Positions 6,936-13,742 of a stretch of DNA of 20,829 nt are shown piece after piece. Both the position numbers and the translations under genes were made by a program. The DNA lies in IMG/VR virus record IMGVR_UViG_3300025087_001861, positions 1 through 20,829 of that record. The stretch is one strand, 5' to 3'. Below the pieces are notes generated by a model. That model worked only from the letters and a program-made list of their open reading frames with translations, searched no databases and had not been told where the DNA came from. Numbering within the stretch: the stretch's first letter is position 1; every line of letters begins with the position of its first letter. This stretch comes from a virus.

Positions 6936-8009
6936 TCAAATGAACCCTTTCTGAAGTTCAAAAAACGCACCAGTATCTTGGACGACAGCTCGGCGTTTCT
7001 TCTCCTCGATCTCGCCGAGCGTGCCTCCGGTCGGGACGTAGCCCTCGATGCCAGGAAGGTTCGCCGAGCCAAGAACCTCCTCGGCCTTGCGTCCGATGTC
7101 CTTCAAGATGAAGCCGCGATCGCGCGAGAGCGCCTCGAGCTGCTTCTGCGCGTCCACGTCTCCTCGCGACGCCTTGAGTTCAAGCTCGCGCTTCTGGATG
7201 TTGAATCGTCTGCCGGACGATTCGACCACGTCGGCGTACTGCGTGCCGCGACGCTCCTCGGCGAGCGCCCGTGAACGGGCGCCGGTCGCGAACGTCAAGC
7301 CTTTCTCCGCCGCCTCGTCAGCGATGGAGAGCAAGTCCTCGTCGTAGGCGCGGGCGGTACGCGAGATCTCGGCCTGCTGCTCGAGCGACAAGAACTCCTT
7401 GTTCGCGGAGACGTCGGCCAGAAGCTCGTCGCGGGTGCGGCGGATGATCTCGGAGCGCGTCTCGTAATCGTTATTCGTCTTTGCGATGGAACCGAGCGTC
7501 TCCGCCTTGGCGAGCGCGAGCTGCGTCTTGTAGTAGGGATCGGCGACGGCCTGCGCCTGCTTGATGGCGTTCGCGAACAGCTGCGCCTCGGCCTCGCCGC
7601 CGAACTGGATGAGGTTGTAGGAGAGGTCGACGTAGGCCTTCATCTCCTGCGGCAGCGCCTTGTAGGCGTCCGTGTCCTTGAACTCCGCGGTCACGACCGG
7701 AGCCGTGATGTCCGTGACGGGAGCGGCGGGGGATGAGGGAGACTCCGACGCGACCGGCTTGGTCGTCGACCAACCCTGACCCTGCCAATACGAAAGGTCG
7801 ATCTTCGGGACGGTATTCGCGTTCCCGTTCTTGTCGTAGATCGTCACCGTTCCGGCCTGCGCAGCCGGAGCCGCAGGCGAGGAGGGCTTCGTCGTCGACC
7901 AGCCCTGACTCTGCCAGTACGACAGATCGATCTGCGGGACGGTGTTCGCGTTGCCGTTCTTGTCGTAGATCGTCACCGTGCCCGTCACCTTGTTTCTGAC
8001 TTGAGGCAT
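6936..8009 (-). CDS. helical virion protein with two N-terminal 33-aa repeats (357 aa)
   Basis: Residues 10-42 and 53-85 are near-identical repeats of the type GTVTIYDKNGNANTVP / IDLSYWQ / QGWSTTKP, differing at only two positions and joined by a Pro/Ala linker. The rest is a long charged helical region (about 115-330), including RSEIIRRTRDELLADVSANK, and ends FELQKGFI. I know of no named family; order in the operon fits an internal or ejection protein, with the repeats perhaps as binding modules. It is the one gene here with an SD-like sequence (CGGAGG), but that ends one base before the ATG, closer than usual. TATAAT lies 8 bases before the ATG. Confidence 0.72.
   Translation of the reverse strand: MPQVRNKVTGTVTIYDKNGNANTVPQIDLSYWQSQGWSTTKPSSPAAPAAQAGTVTIYDKNGNANTVPKIDLSYWQGQGWSTTKPVASESPSSPAAPVTDITAPVVTAEFKDTDAYKALPQEMKAYVDLSYNLIQFGGEAEAQLFANAIKQAQAVADPYYKTQLALAKAETLGSIAKTNNDYETRSEIIRRTRDELLADVSANKEFLSLEQQAEISRTARAYDEDLLSIADEAAEKGLTFATGARSRALAEERRGTQYADVVESSGRRFNIQKRELELKASRGDVDAQKQLEALSRDRGFILKDIGRKAEEVLGSANLPGIEGYVPTGGTLGEIEEKKRRAVVQDTGAFFELQKGFI
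7755..7982 (-). repeat. direct repeat within the 357-aa gene (129-bp period)
   Basis: Segments 7884-7982 and 7755-7853 encode the two nearly identical 33-residue modules. The DNA copies differ mostly at silent positions, so the duplication is not brand new and the protein sequence has been kept under selection. Confidence 0.8.
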
Positions 8010-8017
8010 ACCTCCGT

Positions 8018-8046
8018 ATTATACCTTGTTTTAGGTTAAATGTCCC
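8018..8046 (-). promoter_or_regulatory. candidate promoter giving a leaderless or near-leaderless transcript
   Basis: A perfect TATAAT (8023-8018) lies 17 bases after GGGACA (8046-8041, four of six matches to TTGACA) and only 8 bases before the ATG at 8009. Transcription would start at or next to the start codon. It overlaps the stop of the upstream gene. Confidence 0.45.
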
Positions 8047-9319
8047 TTCCGGCGTACACGTCGATGTACTGGATCTTGAGCCTGTTGTCCTGCGCCGCGG
8101 CCTTGTTGTCGACGTAAGCGAAAGGGAAATATCCGGTATCAGGATCAAAGGGATTGCCTGCCGCCACACTGACGCTCACGCCGTCGATCATCGCATACAT
8201 GGTCGTGGCCGAGATGGATCCGCCTTTCCGGTAAATCGTATACCGTTTTGGCAAAGATGTACTGACATCAACATCGGAATCAATGACATTATCTCCGCCG
8301 CCATTCGCCCAACCAAAGTAGATGTTCGAAACTGACAAGACGGTATCGAAGATGAAGCCGACGTAGTGGGTCGCGTCCTTGTACCAGCCGAGGAACCAGC
8401 GTCCGTTCGTCGTGAAGTTCGGCTCCATATAGAACTCGAGTCCTGCCCCCGGTCCGGAGACGCTAAGGTCGAACTGCCTCGAGAACGTGATCGTCGCGGA
8501 TCGGTTCGCCGTGGCGGTAGTGGAAAGAAGAGCATGAGGAAGCGCAGCCGAATTGACGATCTCGGCCGTTCCTGATGTGCCCCCGAGCGTCCAATGAATC
8601 TTCGCTAGCGTCGTCGAGGCCCAGGCGTTTGCTGCCTCGTCGAACTCGGAACGATGGCGATAAGCAGGGAAGTTCATGAAGCCCTGCGAGGTGATCCTTC
8701 CAGCATAAGAACCGGCGTCGTAACGTAAGACTGAACGATCAATATCGTCGTTCGAGCGCAGATAAAGACCAGTTGAAGGACTGACAGCAAGATACTGAAA
8801 CTCCGCGCTATCATAAGCGTCGAACACCACGTTTATGACGCTGTTGACCGTTCCGCTTCTGACAAGTTCGGCGCGCGAACCTGACGAGAACGTCCTGATA
8901 TAACCGGAACCAACGATCGAGATTCCATTTGACGTGATGGTAATGCCGTCCGTCGAAGATCCGAAGAAACCGGACGTCGCGTTGATGGCGCCGGCGATCG
9001 TGAACGTCGTTCCGTCCCAGTTCAGATAGTTCGTTGAGTCGCCGATGAAGAACTTCACAATGTCGTCGGACGGGTCGATGCCGAGACGGAAGCCCTCGAT
9101 CACATTCGTGAAGGCTGTCTTGGCGCTGAAGATGACGCCGAACTGCTGCTCCATGATGGAGACGATCTCGCCGTCGGTGAGTGTCCGTGGGGACGTACCC
9201 TCGGAGATGACGTGCAGCATCTCCGGCGTCGAGAAAGCGGAAAAGCCCCTGACGAGATTCTTGTCGAACCCGAGGTCAAAAAGATTGTTCGACTGTTCTT
9301 CGCCGTAGAGGATCGACAT
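8036..9319 (-). CDS. tail fibre/spike-like protein with a C-terminal lectin-like domain (427 aa)
   Basis: The N-terminal ~85 residues are a short attachment region. Then comes a fibre signature: EGFRLGIDPSDDIVKFFIG followed by NYLNWDGTTFTIAGAINATSG, typical of phage tail fibres and tail-associated proteins. Beta-rich repeats follow to about 240. The C-terminal ~200 residues (starting HRSEFDEA) look like a concanavalin-type beta sandwich, with GLEFYMEPNF, WFLGWYKDATHYVGFIFD and a final LKIQYIDVYAGRDI strand. It probably binds a surface glycan. The start follows the upstream TGA by one base (TGATATG). The upstream sequence reads CTCCTCCTGAT, the complement of an SD rather than an SD. Confidence 0.75.
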   Translation of the reverse strand: MSILYGEEQSNNLFDLGFDKNLVRGFSAFSTPEMLHVISEGTSPRTLTDGEIVSIMEQQFGVIFSAKTAFTNVIEGFRLGIDPSDDIVKFFIGDSTNYLNWDGTTFTIAGAINATSGFFGSSTDGITITSNGISIVGSGYIRTFSSGSRAELVRSGTVNSVINVVFDAYDSAEFQYLAVSPSTGLYLRSNDDIDRSVLRYDAGSYAGRITSQGFMNFPAYRHRSEFDEAANAWASTTLAKIHWTLGGTSGTAEIVNSAALPHALLSTTATANRSATITFSRQFDLSVSGPGAGLEFYMEPNFTTNGRWFLGWYKDATHYVGFIFDTVLSVSNIYFGWANGGGDNVIDSDVDVSTSLPKRYTIYRKGGSISATTMYAMIDGVSVSVAAGNPFDPDTGYFPFAYVDNKAAAQDNRLKIQYIDVYAGRDI

Positions 9320-9320
9320 A

Positions 9321-10769
9321 TCAGGAGGAGATGAGCACGTCGACGTTGGGAAAATCCATGCCCCTCAACTTCACCGCTGCGCCCGTAATGGAGTCGACGA
9401 TGCGGAACTCGAAGACGTGGGCCGTGAGCGGCTTGATTTGCGCCTCCGTCACGATGTCCCTCAAGAAGCCTATATGCTTCCATTCTCCGTAGTCGAGACG
9501 TGCCTGCAGGATGGCGCCGCTGGTGAGATCGGAATGGACGAAGATCTTCTCGGAGACGGTCTTGAGGCGCCCGCGCGCCTTGAAGTCGAACTCGGGCGAC
9601 TGCAGGATGTAGCTGATCGCATTGCCGCTGTAATCGCTCGTGCCGGTGTTGAGCTGCAGCACCTGACCGGTATCATCGCCGCCAACGATGAGGGCGAGGC
9701 CGCTCGAGACGTACTGGTGCATCTGCTTGAAGAGGTGCGCGTAGCGGAGCACCGCCCACTGCTGCGTATCGATGCTGTAGCGCACGACGGCGTTGGTGTA
9801 CGTCTCCGAATAGCCTCGGTCGAAGTCGACCGTGACCGTGCCGACGGACCAGTAGAGGTTGTCGTTGTCGCTCCATCCGTTGACGTCGCTGTAGGACGAC
9901 GAGGCGATGCCGTCGACGATGCGCTGGATCGGGCGGCTGATCAGCTTCGGGTAGTCGCCGGCGGACTCGTAGAAGCCATTCGGCCCATAGAAGAAGAAGA
10001 TGCGCCCCCGCGCGCGCAACACGCTCTCGTGCGACTGCGTGCCGATGTTGACGAGATCCTCGGGGAAGGTCGAGGAGAAGTTCCAGCGCTTCAGCGAGCG
10101 TTCCTTCAGGATCATCAGGTAGCCGGGGACTTTGGAGAGCGACTTGATGGTGCCGCCACCGTCCTCCTGCTCGACTTGGATGGAACCCGAACCGGTCGCC
10201 GACCAGCTCACGGAGCCGGACGTCGGGGTGTTGGTGTAATAGATGCGGTCAGCGACGGCGCAATAAAGTCTGTCTTTGAACTCTATTGGAAACTGTCCGC
10301 CGGCAGGGACGCCGTCGACGTTCAGGACGCCTCCTGAAGAGACGAAGCCGGCGGCGCTCGTGTAGGCGCGGGCTTCGACGCCGTTCAGCATCAAGGTCGC
10401 GTTCAGGAACGTGGCGAAACGCTGCTTCGCGCCGGACGTCAATGACGCCGTCAAGGATGCGCTTGACACGGCGTTGTAGATCGACGTACCGAAACCGGCC
10501 ATGAGGACACTGTTCGCCCCCGTCGTATCGAGATGCTGAAAGAGTCCGATGCAGTCGCCGGAACCTGGTGCGCCGACGAGGCCGGTGCCGGGACGCGAAA
10601 CGGCCTCTCCTAAGATTTCTGAAAACAACAGATTGATGGAGAACGGTACTGAACTCGGAAGATTGATGGAGAACGGTACTGAACTCGGATTCGTAATATC
10701 AGAAGACACGGCTTGAACATTCCCGCCGCTGAAATCTCTCCATTTCACGGTGTCGGGAAGCCGGGGCAT
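9321..10769 (-). CDS. phage stabilisation-like beta-propeller protein (482 aa)
   Basis: The product begins MPRLPDTVKWRDFSGG, then NLLFSEILGEAVSRPGTGLVG, a start pattern I associate with phage beta-propeller neck proteins that stabilise packaged DNA. Repeating beta blades follow, for example KDRLYCAVADRIYYTN, NDNLYWSVGTVTVDFDRG and ALIVGGDDTGQVLQL. The last ~100 residues (FDFKARGRLKTVSEK onward) form another beta domain. Its place after the adaptor-like gene supports a neck role, but family membership was not tested. A 30-base perfect tandem duplication near the 5' end adds ten residues (SSVPFSINL repeated). The ATG lies 3 bases after the upstream TAG and has no SD. Confidence 0.7.
   Translation of the reverse strand: MPRLPDTVKWRDFSGGNVQAVSSDITNPSSVPFSINLPSSVPFSINLLFSEILGEAVSRPGTGLVGAPGSGDCIGLFQHLDTTGANSVLMAGFGTSIYNAVSSASLTASLTSGAKQRFATFLNATLMLNGVEARAYTSAAGFVSSGGVLNVDGVPAGGQFPIEFKDRLYCAVADRIYYTNTPTSGSVSWSATGSGSIQVEQEDGGGTIKSLSKVPGYLMILKERSLKRWNFSSTFPEDLVNIGTQSHESVLRARGRIFFFYGPNGFYESAGDYPKLISRPIQRIVDGIASSSYSDVNGWSDNDNLYWSVGTVTVDFDRGYSETYTNAVVRYSIDTQQWAVLRYAHLFKQMHQYVSSGLALIVGGDDTGQVLQLNTGTSDYSGNAISYILQSPEFDFKARGRLKTVSEKIFVHSDLTSGAILQARLDYGEWKHIGFLRDIVTEAQIKPLTAHVFEFRIVDSITGAAVKLRGMDFPNVDVLISS
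10630..10689 (-). repeat. perfect 30-bp tandem duplication
   Basis: Bases 10630-10659 and 10660-10689 are identical (agattgatggagaacggtac plus ten more). The length is a multiple of three, so the reading frame is kept and SSVPFSINL[PL] appears twice. No third copy or decayed copy flanks it. Confidence 0.9.
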
Positions 10770-10772
10770 AGA

Positions 10773-12224
10773 CTAGGTGTTCTCGAACTTACCCTTTCGT
10801 CCACTCCGATAACTGACCTGATTAAGCCGAGGCGACATGCGAAACTTTTGTCCTGAAACCTCGGTCCTAATCATGCTTTTAAGAATGTCTTGGAACATCA
10901 CAAAATCACTATCCTTAATATCCAGAGTTCCGTTGTTTCTTAAATACGCCTTTCCTTGAGCCAAAAGCCAATGTTTAACAGCATCGTATCTCGAGACGTC
11001 GATCGTGTCGGACTCGGAATCGACGGTGGTCGCCTCCTCGTAATAGTCGATCGCGACGTTCTTGTTGACCCATGTCGAGTCAGGGAGAGGGTACACGCGC
11101 AGGCGTCCCTGACGCACATTAAAGTAGCGTGGCTCGCCCTCAACTTCGTTCTGCCAGACGTTCGTATCAACCGCATGAGTCGCAGCAATAGAACCGTCTC
11201 CTGTGGCCGGCACGCCAGTCAGGGAACCTGCGGTCGCGGAGCGCGTGACACCGGTATAGGTTATCGCATCAGCTGCGGTCGACGTATAAACGTTCACGCT
11301 GCCGTCAGCGTCGAAATCATAGGAATTGTCGATTGCGAGAGACGTGGCTCCGACGGCCGGCTGCGTCCGCACCTGCGTGTGCGCGACGTCGTTCATGAGC
11401 GCGTCGAACTCCTTCTCATCGAGCGGGGCAAGGGGATCGGTCGCGCGTCCGATACGAACCTGAAGGACGGACTTGTTCGTTTCGTTGTCGTAGATGTCGG
11501 ATGGGAGGGCGAAGTCGAACACGCCGCGGGCGGTCTGCCCGAGGGCGTAGTCGGCAACGAGATAGCGCGAGAAGCGCTTCAGCTTGCCTTGCATGTAGCG
11601 CAGGCAGGCGTTCACCTCGTCCATCGCGGTCTGCTTGGAGAAGCGTTCATCCCATTCGTGACCGATCTTGCGACGGACGAACTCGAGCATGTAGCCGATC
11701 TCGTTCTCGGCGTGACGGACGAGGTTCTGACCCCACGGGATCGGGTCAGAATACAGCAGGTTCACCGAGTTGACGCTGTCGCTGAACCGGTAGAAATAAA
11801 AACCGGATGTTTCTACGGTGTCGTCGTAAAAATTACGAACGGTCGTCGGGTCGATGTTCTGCGCCGCGGCAAGCGCCGAAAGAGTCGAGTCATCGCTGTT
11901 CGCGTCGACCTCCGTGGCGGAGCGATAGAAACGGACTTGGTTCGCGCGGACGATGCGGATGACCGTGCCGCGCGGGTGCGCCTCGACGAGCGTCGCGGCG
12001 AGCGTGACCGTGTTTCCAGAAGGAGCCGTGGATGCGTGCGTGGCGATGATCTCGGCGCGCTCGTTCCCCGGCTCTCGGATGAAGAGGAGGTTGTTGATCG
12101 CGGCGCCGATGATGGACTTCACCGTGAGGGTCGAAGCCCCGGCCGCGGCGTCATCGTCAAGCACGAGGGTTTCCGCCCCGTCGAGAAGCTCGGAGATGTC
12201 CGCGAAGATGCGGCGGATCGGCAT
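10773..12224 (-). CDS. head-tail adaptor-like virion protein with two beta insert modules (483 aa)
   Basis: The central helical part (about 175-265: HAENEIGYMLEFVRRKIGHE, DEVNACLRYMQGKLKRFSRY) and the C-terminal VDSESDTIDVSRYDAVKHWL and KAYLRNNGTLDIKD segments resemble head-tail adaptor or neck proteins of short-tailed phages. Two beta modules of similar design flank the helices: about 28-95 (AGASTLTVKSIIGAAINNLL...GNTVTLAATL) and about 300-365 (VGATSLAIDNSYDFDADG...AITYTGVTRS). Such aGatsltv...G..v.YtG modules are widespread in virion proteins. It precedes the stabilisation-like gene, as expected for neck genes. The ATG is 19 bases from the upstream stop, with no SD and T at -1. Confidence 0.62.
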   Translation of the reverse strand: MPIRRIFADISELLDGAETLVLDDDAAAGASTLTVKSIIGAAINNLLFIREPGNERAEIIATHASTAPSGNTVTLAATLVEAHPRGTVIRIVRANQVRFYRSATEVDANSDDSTLSALAAAQNIDPTTVRNFYDDTVETSGFYFYRFSDSVNSVNLLYSDPIPWGQNLVRHAENEIGYMLEFVRRKIGHEWDERFSKQTAMDEVNACLRYMQGKLKRFSRYLVADYALGQTARGVFDFALPSDIYDNETNKSVLQVRIGRATDPLAPLDEKEFDALMNDVAHTQVRTQPAVGATSLAIDNSYDFDADGSVNVYTSTAADAITYTGVTRSATAGSLTGVPATGDGSIAATHAVDTNVWQNEVEGEPRYFNVRQGRLRVYPLPDSTWVNKNVAIDYYEEATTVDSESDTIDVSRYDAVKHWLLAQGKAYLRNNGTLDIKDSDFVMFQDILKSMIRTEVSGQKFRMSPRLNQVSYRSGRKGKFENT

Positions 12225-12243
12225 AGGGTTCGGCTACGGTGAT

Positions 12244-12582
12244 TTATTCCTTCTTGTCCTCTTCCTTCTTCTCATGCGCGCGCATGTGAAGCCTCAACGC
12301 GTTGGCGGCGACCGGTTGCGACTTGCCATGCGCGACATATTCGCAACCCTCGTGCTCGCACTTCACGTCGAAGACGACGGGAGCTACCTCGATATTCCAT
12401 TTAGCGTCCGCTGCCGGAGGGAAGAACTTCGCGACGCAATCTTCGCACGCGCCCTTCTTGATCTCCTCGAGGCGCGCCTCGGCGGCGTCGACCTGATCGA
12501 GCATCGCGATCTTTCCGCGCATCCCCTTCGGGAGCTTTCCCATCTCATGCAGCTTCTGCCAGTTCGGCTGTCCTGCGCCCAT
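12244..12582 (-). CDS. small C2H2-type zinc-finger protein (112 aa)
   Basis: A Lys/Glu-rich helical N-terminus contains KLPKGMRGKIAMLDQVDAAE. C46-x2-C49 (CEDC) follows. The C-terminal part has C75-x4-C80-x18-H99-x3-H103 with the helix NALRLHMRAH, very like the helical half of a classical C2H2 finger although the Cys-His gap is longer than the usual 12. The acidic/basic tail is KKEEDKKE. The four Cys and two His suggest one or two zinc sites. A nucleic-acid or protein-binding role is inferred; I know no named phage family. The gene lies alone in a 65-base upstream gap with a possible extended -10, so it may have its own promoter. Confidence 0.65.
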   Translation of the reverse strand: MGAGQPNWQKLHEMGKLPKGMRGKIAMLDQVDAAEARLEEIKKGACEDCVAKFFPPAADAKWNIEVAPVVFDVKCEHEGCEYVAHGKSQPVAANALRLHMRAHEKKEEDKKE

Positions 12583-12629
12583 AGAGTGCTTCGTTTTTCC
12601 GCCTTAAAGCGGCAGATTTATACGGTTCC

Positions 12630-12638
12630 AGTATACCA
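12630..12638 (-). promoter_or_regulatory. possible extended -10 element
   Basis: TGGTATACT reads toward the zinc-finger gene in the 65-base gap 12583-12647, about 47 bases before its ATG. No good -35 is seen at 17 bases. A short GC hairpin (ccgccttaaagcgg, 12599-12612) lies between it and the gene. Confidence 0.25.
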
Positions 12639-12647
12639 TTAAAAGAC

Positions 12648-13334
12648 CTAGAACGAGAATGATCCGCCGCCAGAATGAGCCGTGCCGCCGCCGGGGGAAC
12701 GGGTGGATGCGGCGACCTCAATCCAAGGCGCGTAGCTCCCGGAAGCCGCCCTGTACGGGCCAGCACTGCCCCACGAGAAGGCGATGGTCTTCACGCCCGC
12801 CGCACCGACGGAAGCGTTGGAGTCTCCCAGGTAGATGCCGTTGGTGGGGGAGGTGACCTGGACGAAGTTCGTCCCGTTGACGATGCCGCCGATGTTGTCG
12901 TACTCGCTGGTCATAATCCAGCAGTCGTCGACGACAGTCGTGATGGTATATGACGCGCTCGAGGCTGACGCAGAAGAAGCTGACGCGGTCGCGTCGGGCT
13001 GGGCAGTCTGCTTACAGCCCGTGTAGTTGGCGATGGCGGCTGAGACTATGCCAGTGGTGCCGGTCTTGGTCACTACCACGTCGGCTGTCGTGACATCTGG
13101 GGCGACGAGAGAATAGAGCGCAGCGTAAGCGGTTTCTGCCGCATTTCCTTGCAACTTATCCTGTGTCGCTCCTATCGCATTATAGGTGACAGAAACGAAA
13201 GGCTTGCCAGAATCCAGACAAGCACCTACAACAAGCAACCTGTTGTCGCCAGCCGCAACGGTATACGAAGTGTTGAGGGTGGCATCTACATCGTTCTGGA
13301 ATCCGCTTGCGCTTGTTACACGGGCAATCGCCAT
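12648..13334 (-). CDS. beta-sandwich virion protein (228 aa)
   Basis: Almost entirely beta and Ala/Ser/Thr-rich: TLNTSYTVAAGDNRLLVVGA, VSVTYNAIGATQDKL, YAALYSLVAPDVTTADVVVT, IVSAAIANYTGCKQT. This order (tsytv..gdnRlLvVg...svtYn...lysLv.P...vvvt) is common in phage and environmental beta-sandwich proteins that are thought to decorate virions or bind carbohydrate. An Ala/Ser run (ATASASSASASSASYT) sits in the middle, and the C-terminus is flexible and glycine-rich (SPGGGTAHSGGGSFSF), ending in aromatic Phe as many structural proteins do. It starts one base after the upstream stop (TGATATG). Enzyme motifs are absent. Confidence 0.68.
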   Translation of the reverse strand: MAIARVTSASGFQNDVDATLNTSYTVAAGDNRLLVVGACLDSGKPFVSVTYNAIGATQDKLQGNAAETAYAALYSLVAPDVTTADVVVTKTGTTGIVSAAIANYTGCKQTAQPDATASASSASASSASYTITTVVDDCWIMTSEYDNIGGIVNGTNFVQVTSPTNGIYLGDSNASVGAAGVKTIAFSWGSAGPYRAASGSYAPWIEVAASTRSPGGGTAHSGGGSFSF

Positions 13335-13335
13335 A

Positions 13336-13665
13336 TCAGAGCTTGGAGAGAATCAGGCTTCCATTGATGTCGTGACACTCGGACTTTTTCGTGCGACCGG
13401 CGCAGACGTCGAGCCAGATGTCCGCTTCCGGTCGGCCACTGTCCAAGCCGTCGAGGGCGACCATGAAGCGGATGCGGTGCGGGAAGTGGAAGGTAGCGAG
13501 AGCTTGGCCCCTAAGCTTATCTTTGACGGACGAGAAGACTTCTTCCTCCATCCCGACGCACGCCGCCTTGTGGAAGGCGTAGTCGGCAAGGAATTCAGTG
13601 TCGGTCTTGGCTTCGAGCTTGTAGCCGTTCGCCGCGGCGAGGTTCTTGTATTCTTGAGGAGTCAT
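13336..13665 (-). CDS. hypothetical protein (109 aa)
   Basis: I do not recognise this protein. It begins MTPQEYKNLAAANGYKLEAK with a helical, charged N-terminus, contains three cysteines (C36, C88, C97 by count), a beta-rich middle (ATFHFPHRIRFMVALDGLDS) and ends NGSLILSKL. It is soluble, with no membrane segment or catalytic motif. It follows the 671-residue fibre-like gene after a 77-base gap and is separated from the next gene by one base, so it may begin a transcription unit. Its position next to fibre genes would fit an assembly factor, but nothing in the sequence proves this. Confidence 0.6.
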   Translation of the reverse strand: MTPQEYKNLAAANGYKLEAKTDTEFLADYAFHKAACVGMEEEVFSSVKDKLRGQALATFHFPHRIRFMVALDGLDSGRPEADIWLDVCAGRTKKSECHDINGSLILSKL

Positions 13666-13673
13666 ATCTAATC

Positions 13674-13679
13674 ACTATA
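13674..13679 (-). promoter_or_regulatory. candidate -10 box 8 bases before a start codon
   Basis: TATAGT (13679-13674) is followed by GATTAGAT and the ATG at 13665, the same 8-base spacing as at 8018-8023. It lies in an otherwise gene-free 77-base gap rich in A on the transcribed RNA. I find no clear -35 at 16-18 bases. Confidence 0.35.
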
Positions 13680-13742
13680 CGCGTTAATTTTTTTGTGGCG
13701 CATTTTTCTTCTTGAAATGTGTTCGTCCGGTATTCATAACAT

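Noticed and set aside
6932-7072. N-terminal extension of the LysM protein
   Set aside because: It overlaps the upstream gene in another frame and its Arg/Ser-rich sequence is shadow-like.
9417-10337. 306-codon plus-strand frame
   Set aside because: Antisense to the stabilisation-like gene and without a recognisable domain.
10956-12242. 428-codon plus-strand open frame
   Set aside because: Antisense to the adaptor-like gene, with Arg/Asp/Val-rich composition and no domain; the minus frame fits operon spacing and coherent protein pattern.
12599-12612. ccgccttaaagcgg hairpin as a terminator
   Set aside because: The stem is only 4-5 bp and no U run follows on the minus-strand RNA.
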